Below, in pieces: positions 5,488-9,543 of a DNA stretch of 9,543 nucleotides. The translations under genes were made by a program, and so were the position numbers. The stretch comes from Propionibacteriaceae bacterium (lineage in GTDB: Bacteria > Actinomycetota > Actinomycetes > Propionibacteriales > Propionibacteriaceae): positions 1-9,543 of the forward strand of contig JAICEV010000111.1 in assembly GCA_025923975.1 (NCBI GenBank). Reading direction: 5' to 3'. How positions within the stretch are numbered: the stretch's first letter is position 1; every line of letters begins with the position of its first letter. The notes under the pieces are model-generated. The model did no database searches. It had not been told where the DNA came from and saw only the letters and a list, made by a program, of their open reading frames with translations.

Positions 5488-6590
5488 GCCCTGGCCATCG
5501 CCTTCTGCTCCGTCGGCTGCCTGTCAACCAGACCGTCAAGCAGTCGGCGGCAGAGCCGGGCCAGGGAGCTGCGCGCAGACCTGGCGGGCGGGTCGCCGCG
5601 CTCTGCAGCCAAGACCAATGTGGGGTCATCGGCAAACGAACCAAGCAGCGGCAATCCAACGCCGGTGGCCACAAGATGCGACTCCACCAGGTGTGACCGG
5701 CCCTGTCGGACCACCAGTCCGAGGCGATCGGACTCGCCTTCCAACTCGCGGACCACTCCACGTCCAGCGGCGACACCACGGACATCGTCCCGCACCAGAA
5801 GCACTGTCATCTCGGCTCTCCGGACCGCCTCGCAAGCGGCGGCCCCAAGTGCTCGAGAGATATCGACCACGGTGATCTGATGACTACGCATGGCCGACAG
5901 CAGCACAGACTTCAACTGCTCGCTGCCTAGCTCCCAGCCTGGCTCCGATTCACCTCGGGCCATGGATAGCAGATCGACGCCTTCCACGGTTGGCAACTGC
6001 CCGGTGATGTCGCCGAGATGCCCGCGCGCAGCAGTGAGCCGTGGCCATCGCCAGCCAGCTGTCCGTTCCGCACCCAGCAGCAGGTCCAGCCCACCCGAGC
6101 GGGGATCGGCATCAATCAACATGGTGCCCCGCGAGGCGCGAGCCGCCACGAAGGCCAACCCGGCCGCAAGGGTCGAAGCACCGACACCTCCGGAGCCGCC
6201 CACCACGCAGACGAGCCTTCCGACCGCTCGAGCCGTTCCGTTGACAGCGGCAAGGGCCTCTGACAGAGAACCCGCACTCGCGGGAAGGGATATCACCGCC
6301 GCTCCAAGTGGTATCGACCACTGTTGTCCCTGGGCCGCAGATGCCTTCTCCCCAGCAACGAGGTAGACCTCAGCGCGACGCCGCAACCCCATTGCGGCGA
6401 CGCGAGCCGCCTGATCGACACCGACAAGGAGCATCGACGCCGACGGCCAATGGCGACGCAACAGATTCACGTCACTCAGTACCAGCGGCTCGACTCCAAC
6501 CACTGCCGTAACGGCCAGCACCTGGTCAAGCAGCTCGGGATCAGTGATCGCCACCACGACGGTGGTCTGGCCGACCGTGTGCGAGTCCAT
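5484..6590 (-). CDS. ssd: Ssd/CpaE-like septum-site-determining ParA/MinD-type protein, Rv3660c type
   Basis: A 368-residue protein opening the operon. The N-terminal part (about 10-120) resembles a receiver-like CpaE domain. The C-terminal part is a MinD/ParA-type fold with RLVCVVGGSGGVGASTLA (125-142), LIDADPRSGGLDLLLG (158-173) and VVDISR (241-246). The P-loop lacks both lysines of the canonical KGGxGKS/T: the signature Lys is replaced in GGSGG and the Walker Lys is Ala138. Normal ATP hydrolysis is therefore doubtful. CpaE/TadZ proteins localise Tad machines, and the M. tuberculosis homologue Rv3660c (Ssd) has been linked to septum regulation. It starts at ATG 6590, without a clear ribosome site; the 3' end overlaps tadA by ATGA. 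The upstream DNA holds two DnaA-box-like 9-mers. Confidence 0.9.
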   Translation of the reverse strand: MDSHTVGQTTVVVAITDPELLDQVLAVTAVVGVEPLVLSDVNLLRRHWPSASMLLVGVDQAARVAAMGLRRRAEVYLVAGEKASAAQGQQWSIPLGAAVISLPASAGSLSEALAAVNGTARAVGRLVCVVGGSGGVGASTLAAGLAFVAARASRGTMLIDADPRSGGLDLLLGAERTAGWRWPRLTAARGHLGDITGQLPTVEGVDLLSMARGESEPGWELGSEQLKSVLLSAMRSHQITVVDISRALGAAACEAVRRAEMTVLLVRDDVRGVAAGRGVVRELEGESDRLGLVVRQGRSHLVESHLVATGVGLPLLGSFADDPTLVLAAERGDPPARSARSSLARLCRRLLDGLVDRQPTEQKAMARA

Positions 6591-6640
6591 GTCGGCAGTG
6601 TGTTGAGATCGGGCCCACGTGCGCCGCGGCCTGGAAAATC

Positions 6641-6679
6641 TGTGGATGACGCTTCGAGCGGCGTCCAGCTTGTGGACAA
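6641..6679 (-). promoter_or_regulatory. Pair of DnaA-box-like 9-mers upstream of ssd
   Basis: The minus strand has TTGTCCACA at 6679-6671, an exact match to the high-GC actinobacterial DnaA box. It also has TCATCCACA at 6649-6641, one base from TTATCCACA. Both point the same way and are 30 bp apart, close to three helical turns, so they would face the same side. They lie 51-89 bp before the ssd start. Binding by DnaA is an inference. Confidence 0.35.
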
Positions 6680-6808
6680 CGCCGTCCGGGAGATTTGCCT
6701 AAAGGACTCGCCCAGCCGGTGCCAGACCCGCCCGTTTCCGCGGCTGTGGTGGGAAACGTACGCGGGGGCCCAGTCGTCGGCAGCCTAGAAGATCAAGCTC
6801 TCCAAGTT

Positions 6809-6833
6809 GATCATGATCGATAGCAACCGGTTG
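6809..6833. repeat. Two adjacent 10-bp palindromes
   Basis: GATCATGATC (6809-6818) and CAACCGGTTG (6824-6833) are both perfect dyads, centres 15 bp apart, in the AT-richer part of the gap before ssd. Possible protein binding sites; no regulator is recognised. Confidence 0.3.
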
Positions 6834-6851
6834 GTACGCCGTCGGCATCTA

Positions 6852-6889
6852 ACCGACCGAGGTCAGCTTCCAGATTTCTGCTGGTCGGT
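6852..6889. repeat. 7-bp inverted repeat ACCGACC/GGTCGGT
   Basis: ACCGACC (6852-6858) pairs with GGTCGGT (6883-6889), with a further AGC/GCT pairing inside (6865-6867 with 6880-6882). No gene ends next to it, so its role as terminator, operator or RNA structure is open. Confidence 0.3.
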
Positions 6890-7159
6890 GGGCCTTTCCA
6901 TTGCGTCCCGATGGGGGTAGAAAGGACTGCAAGGTAAGCCGAGTCGTCGAGATGGAGTGCGCTGCTAGGAGATTCCTGGTGACGGTCCGAGAGGTCTGTC
7001 ACGCGTAGTCTTGACCGACGAATCGGTAAACCTCGCACGGCATCCAAGCACCCACGCGGCGATCACCCATCCTAAACGGGAAGTTGCGATCCAGGCTTGA
7101 CCTGGGCCAACACGTTGAATAGATGCACGCATGGTCACTTGGTGATGACGTGCCAGGCA

Positions 7160-7183
7160 CGGCGCCCGCCTCGGTGGGCGCCG
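7160..7183 (-). terminator. GC-rich hairpin after the Rv3662c-like gene
   Basis: CGGCGCCC (7160-7167) and GGGCGCCG (7176-7183) form a perfect 8-bp stem closed by an 8-nt loop. It lies 72 nt past the stop of the minus-strand gene. A second odd palindrome GTGCCAGGCAC (7150-7160) abuts it. No T-run follows. The likely role is to separate this gene from the ssd operon. Confidence 0.5.
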
Positions 7184-7254
7184 CGTCACGTCTGCTCCCC
7201 TCTGTTGATCTGTCAGCGCGACTGGCCGTCATCGCGACCCCATTCGCTGAAAAC

Positions 7255-7962
7255 TCAGCGGCGACCTGCAGGCGAGAGCTCAGCGCCGCGGGCCACGGCG
7301 GCGGCGCAGCGCAGCAGCCAACTCTTGACCCCGTCGATGCTGCCGTCCGCGTACGCCTCCAACCCAGCCGAATAAGTCGAGCCACGTTCGGCATGCCCCG
7401 CCTCAACGACGATGACTCCATGCGGGTCCAGGCCAGCCGCGATGAGTACGAGGTGTTCGGCCGCCCGCGCGATCAAGCCGCTGGCTTCAGCGAACGGCGC
7501 GACGACCGCGACCTCCGCATGCGCAACTGCTCCAACCACAATCGCCGGCGCCGATGTTTGACTGGTCAGCAGCTCACTAAGACTGTTCATCCGGGCAGCC
7601 ATCACTGGCTCGGAGCCGATCTTGCCGAGGTCGCTGTCCGGCACCATGCCGCGAGCGACGAGCGCGTGCGACCGAGCAAGTGCCTGCGCAGGCGCGATTC
7701 TGATGAGTGACGCGAGCGATGACAGCTCAGCCGACAGCCGGAGAGCACCGATCTGCCATCGTCTCGGGTCGTCAGTCAGCTCCGCGTTGGCTCTGGCTCC
7801 TGCCAAGAGGGCTTGGCTCAGCTGCTCCTCGGTGATCTTGCGCAGCCCGCGATCCCTGAGCACCGCATCGACTGCATCTGTTGCCGCCGCTACGGCGGAC
7901 GGCACGCCCTCGAAGCGCGCAAGATCAGCCAGCGGGTCGAGCACCACTAAAGTTTCCACCAT
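7255..7962 (-). CDS. Rv3662c-like conserved actinobacterial protein, probable catalytically dead Fic-fold protein
   Basis: A 235-residue soluble protein without signal or membrane segment, helical throughout, beginning with DPLADLARFEGVPSAV and DAVLRDRGLRKIT. Homologues lie next to ssd in many actinobacteria and are often labelled oxidoreductase without basis; I see no Rossmann or cofactor motif. The segment VAPFAEASGLIARAAEHLVL (153-172) lines up with the Fic motif HPFxDGNGRxxR: Pro-Phe, an acidic residue and the last Arg remain, but the catalytic His is Ala154 and GNGR is ASGL. ALLAGARANAELTD (51-64) resembles the Fic inhibitory-helix region. AMP transfer is therefore unlikely, and a binding or regulatory role is more plausible. 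It starts at ATG 7962, whose bases overlap the opposite-strand methyltransferase ATG; no ribosome site is visible. The Fic relation is my inference. Confidence 0.75.
   Translation of the reverse strand: MVETLVVLDPLADLARFEGVPSAVAAATDAVDAVLRDRGLRKITEEQLSQALLAGARANAELTDDPRRWQIGALRLSAELSSLASLIRIAPAQALARSHALVARGMVPDSDLGKIGSEPVMAARMNSLSELLTSQTSAPAIVVGAVAHAEVAVVAPFAEASGLIARAAEHLVLIAAGLDPHGVIVVEAGHAERGSTYSAGLEAYADGSIDGVKSWLLRCAAAVARGAELSPAGRR
7948..7953 (+). promoter_or_regulatory. Leaderless-type -10 element of the methyltransferase gene
   Basis: TAAAGT fits TAnnnT and ends seven bases before ATG 7961, the layout of leaderless actinobacterial transcripts in which RNA begins at the start codon. The absence of any ribosome site before this ATG agrees. 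The element lies inside the opposite-strand Rv3662c-like coding region. Confidence 0.5.
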
Positions 7963-8713
7963 GGCGACCCGGCGAAATCCTTATCCGGAAACCGCGGCCG
8001 CATGGATGGTCGGTAAGGAACCCATGCGAGTTCTCGACCTAGGGGCAGGCCGCGGCGGCTTTGCTGCGATGCTGCGCGATGCCGGTCATGAAGTGTTCTG
8101 CATCGATGACACGGTCGACCTTGTGGCTGGTCTGCCAGAACGCCTCGGCACTCGGCTGCACGTTGTCGGCCAGGTTGAGTCGCTGCCGTTCCTGTCTTGT
8201 CATTTCGATGTTGTCACCGCTGCGCAGACGCTGCATCGCTATCCCCCAGGCCTCGCGCTGAGCGAGATCGCCCGAGTACTCAAGCCAGGCGGCTACCTGG
8301 CGATCGCGTACAACACCCGCGACGACACCGTCCCCTGGGTACGGCGCCTGATCGCCCTGATGCGCGAGGCAGACCCGAGCTCCATGCGCGGCAATTACGG
8401 CGAGGACAGTGTCGACCAGATCACCGAAAGCCCGTACTTCGGATTCCTGGAACGTCGCAACTTCCGCAATTGGATGCCGATTACCCGAGACGGACTCATC
8501 TCCATGGTCGAGCAGCGTCCAGCAGTGGCTCGGCTGGATCCTGTCGCACGCGCCCGATTGGTGGGTGACGTCGGCGCGCTCTATGACGAGTACGCACGAG
8601 CACCCGATCCGCTGATGCTGCCGTTCCAGACTTCCTGCTGGCGAGCCGACGTTGATCACTCCAAGCTGGTGATCGCCGAGGACTTCGATGACGTGCTTCG
8701 AATCACGCTTTGA
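7961..8713 (+). CDS. Class I SAM-dependent methyltransferase (Methyltransf_11-like)
   Basis: A 250-residue cytoplasmic enzyme expected to transfer a methyl group from S-adenosylmethionine; the substrate is unknown. Seen: RRNPYPETAAAWMVG before motif I VLDLGAGRGGFA (24-35); the acidic end of strand 2 in VFCIDD (45-50); QVESLPF (71-77); FDVVTAAQTLHRYP (82-95); and ARVLKPGGYLAIAY (104-117). The NPYP-AAW lead before motif I is normal in this family, which supports ATG 7961 rather than the later in-frame ATGs at 8006 and 8024. The frame stays open upstream to 7622, but that part is antisense to the neighbouring gene and not family-like. It diverges from the Rv3662c-like gene with overlapping start codons and precedes acs by 194 bp. 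Confidence 0.9.
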   Translation: MATRRNPYPETAAAWMVGKEPMRVLDLGAGRGGFAAMLRDAGHEVFCIDDTVDLVAGLPERLGTRLHVVGQVESLPFLSCHFDVVTAAQTLHRYPPGLALSEIARVLKPGGYLAIAYNTRDDTVPWVRRLIALMREADPSSMRGNYGEDSVDQITESPYFGFLERRNFRNWMPITRDGLISMVEQRPAVARLDPVARARLVGDVGALYDEYARAPDPLMLPFQTSCWRADVDHSKLVIAEDFDDVLRITL

Positions 8714-8843
8714 GCTGGTACCTCCACCGCCGCACCCGTGACGAACCCTAGGTCTACGTTGGTTACAGACCGATGGGGTTGCTGAAGGATGCCACCGTTC
8801 CACCAGTCACTGCCCAGATACGCCCTCGGTAGGCTGCAGTCGA

Positions 8844-8875
8844 TGGGCCAAACGCCCAGACGAGCCGCTGGCCCA
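8844..8875 (+). promoter_or_regulatory. Alternative inverted repeats in the acs leader region
   Basis: TGGGCCA (8844-8850) pairs with TGGCCCA (8869-8875). The first arm can instead form a local hairpin, TGGGC-CAAAC-GCCCA (8844-8858), so the two structures exclude each other. The repeat ends 20 bp before the acs ribosome site. It could be an operator, the methyltransferase terminator or a leader structure; a TAGGCT -10-like hexamer lies just upstream (8830-8835). Confidence 0.3.
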
Positions 8876-8894
8876 GCTGGTTGTCGATGCTGAT

Positions 8895-8900
8895 GAGGAG
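8895..8900 (+). promoter_or_regulatory. Ribosome binding site that fixes the acs start
   Basis: GAGGAG lies seven bases before GTG 8908. It favours this GTG over in-frame ATGs at 8887 and 8893, which overlap or precede the site. Confidence 0.75.
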
Positions 8901-8907
8901 ACTTGCC

Positions 8908-9543
8908 GTGACTGATGAGGCCCTGGACAACTTGCTCCACGAAGACCGGCGCTTTCCGCCACCCGCTGATCTCGCAGCGAGTGCCAATGTCGCAGCGGAG
9001 ACCTACGCCGAGGCCGAGGCCGACTTCGAGGGTTTCTGGGCAAAGCAGGCTAAACGGCTGAGCTGGCAGAACGAGCCGACCCAGGTCCTCGACTGGAGCA
9101 ACCCGCCGTTTGCCAAGTGGTTCGCCGACGGTACCCTGAACGCCGCCTACAACTGCCTCGATCGGCACGTCGAGGCGGGCAACGGGGACCGTGTCGCCTT
9201 CTACTTTGAGGGCGAGCCGGGAGACACCCAAGTGATCACCTACGCCGAGCTGACCCGACAGGTAAAGCAGGCGGCCAACGCGCTCTTGGAGCTAGGCGTG
9301 AAGACCGGCGATCGGGTAGCGATCTACCTGCCGATGATCCCCGAGGCAGCTGTGGCAATGCTGGCCTGTGCGCGGATCGGCGCACCGCACACTGTCGTCT
9401 TCGGCGGCTTCTCCTCAGACGCGCTCTACTCCCGGGTGATCGACTGCGGCGTGCAAATCGTGATCACCGCTGATGGAGGCTATCGCCGCGGCAATGCGTC
9501 AACCTTGAAGCCGGCAGTCGATGAAGCGCTGAAGTACGGCTGC
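8908..9543 (+). CDS. acs: Acetyl-CoA synthetase (AMP-forming), N-terminal 212 residues, cut by window edge
   Basis: It activates acetate with ATP and CoA to acetyl-CoA, AMP and PPi. The frame from GTG 8908 reads TDEALDNLLHEDRRFPPP. It then shows the acetyl-CoA synthetase N-domain signatures: FEGFWAKQAKRLSW (42-55), NPPFAKWFADGTLNAAYNCL (66-85), YLPMIPEAAVAMLACARIGA (144-163), HTVVFGGFSSDAL and ITADGGYRRG near the window end. Full-length enzymes are about 650 residues, so the catalytic core continues to the right. The start is set by GAGGAG seven bases upstream. It follows the methyltransferase on the same strand at 194 bp, probably with its own promoter. Its product PPi is the substrate of HppA at the other end of the window, a metabolic fit but not evidence of co-regulation. 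An acs gene near this cluster also occurs in mycobacteria (Rv3667). Confidence 0.96.
   Translation, partial: MTDEALDNLLHEDRRFPPPADLAASANVAAETYAEAEADFEGFWAKQAKRLSWQNEPTQVLDWSNPPFAKWFADGTLNAAYNCLDRHVEAGNGDRVAFYFEGEPGDTQVITYAELTRQVKQAANALLELGVKTGDRVAIYLPMIPEAAVAMLACARIGAPHTVVFGGFSSDALYSRVIDCGVQIVITADGGYRRGNASTLKPAVDEALKYGC

Larger units (their letters stand above)
6591..7254. other. 664-bp non-coding stretch between ssd and the Rv3662c-like gene
   Basis: No convincing gene is seen on either strand. Stops are dense, GC falls to about 50-58 percent in the middle (counted over 6781-6960) against about 65 percent in nearby genes, and the short frames have no codon third-position bias. Contents: DnaA-box-like sites at 6641-6649 and 6671-6679, palindromes GATCATGATC (6809-6818) and CAACCGGTTG (6824-6833), an inverted repeat 6852-6889, a 5-bp hairpin 7091-7105, and the hairpin 7160-7183. 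It must contain the ssd operon promoter, but none is clear. In M. tuberculosis a HAD phosphatase gene (Rv3661) lies at this place; no trace of its DLDKT-type motif was found. Confidence 0.6.

Noticed and set aside
6811..7047. 78-codon minus-strand frame starting at TTG in the ssd upstream gap
   Set aside because: Codon third positions show no GC bias, there is no ribosome site, and the product has no recognisable feature.
7622..7960. Longer form of the methyltransferase starting at 7622
   Set aside because: The extra residues are antisense to the Rv3662c-like gene and Ser/Ala-rich without domain character. The family lead NPYP-AAW and the TAAAGT element support ATG 7961.
8039..8803. 254-codon open frame on the minus strand
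   Set aside because: It is antisense to the methyltransferase and extends into the acs leader, with no recognisable motif.
1..9543. tRNA, rRNA, CRISPR array, insertion sequence or attachment site
   Set aside because: No cloverleaf with a T-arm GGTTCGAATC-type sequence, no regularly spaced direct repeats, no transposase motif and no terminal inverted repeat pair were seen.

Overview
The window looks like an actinobacterial chromosome. It is GC-rich, codons mostly end in G or C, GTG starts are frequent, and one promoter has the leaderless layout common in this phylum. The gene content matches the Rv3654c-Rv3662c neighbourhood of Mycobacterium tuberculosis (the actinobacterial Tad/Flp-like cluster beside an ssd gene, often called the helicase/secretion neighbourhood), with acs and hppA as flanks. 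Genus cannot be decided from the sequence.

Layout, left to right. Positions 1-751 (minus) hold the N-terminal 250 residues of a membrane proton-pumping pyrophosphatase (HppA). A 230-bp divergent region separates it from a small two-helix membrane protein of LapA/DUF1049 type with a long Ser/Thr/Glu tail (982-1455, plus). That gene converges on the Tad-like operon, and a hairpin at the junction contains both stop codons. The operon runs leftward from 6590 to 1465 in the order ssd/CpaE-like ATPase, TadA ATPase, TadB and TadC platform proteins, a 160-bp gap, a DUF4244 pilin, a TadE-like pseudopilin and a second TadE-like protein (Rv3654c type). Most junctions are 4-nt ATGA/GTGA overlaps. The pilin-tadE gap is bridged by a possible 10-codon micro-ORF.

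Upstream of ssd is a 664-bp non-coding stretch (6591-7254) with DnaA-box-like 9-mers, palindromes and a strong GC hairpin. In M. tuberculosis a HAD phosphatase gene (Rv3661) lies at this place. Next is a Rv3662c-like protein (7962-7255, minus) that appears to be a degenerate Fic-fold protein. Its ATG overlaps, on the opposite strand, the ATG of a class I SAM methyltransferase (7961-8713, plus). The window ends in the first 212 codons of acetyl-CoA synthetase (8908 onward, plus).

How the genes work together: TadA should power assembly of the small pilin through the TadB/TadC platform in the membrane. The TadE-like proteins would be minor pilins and the Ssd protein a localisation or regulatory factor. 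Pilin and TadE carry a G|MV(S/T)AE prepilin-peptidase site, but no peptidase gene is in the window. HppA (PPi hydrolysis) and Acs (PPi production) are metabolically compatible neighbours, but no functional link to the pilus genes is visible. No tRNA, rRNA, CRISPR array, insertion sequence or clearly new multi-gene system was found. The least explained items are the Fic-like/methyltransferase start-codon overlap, the DnaA-box-like pair before ssd, and the micro-ORF.
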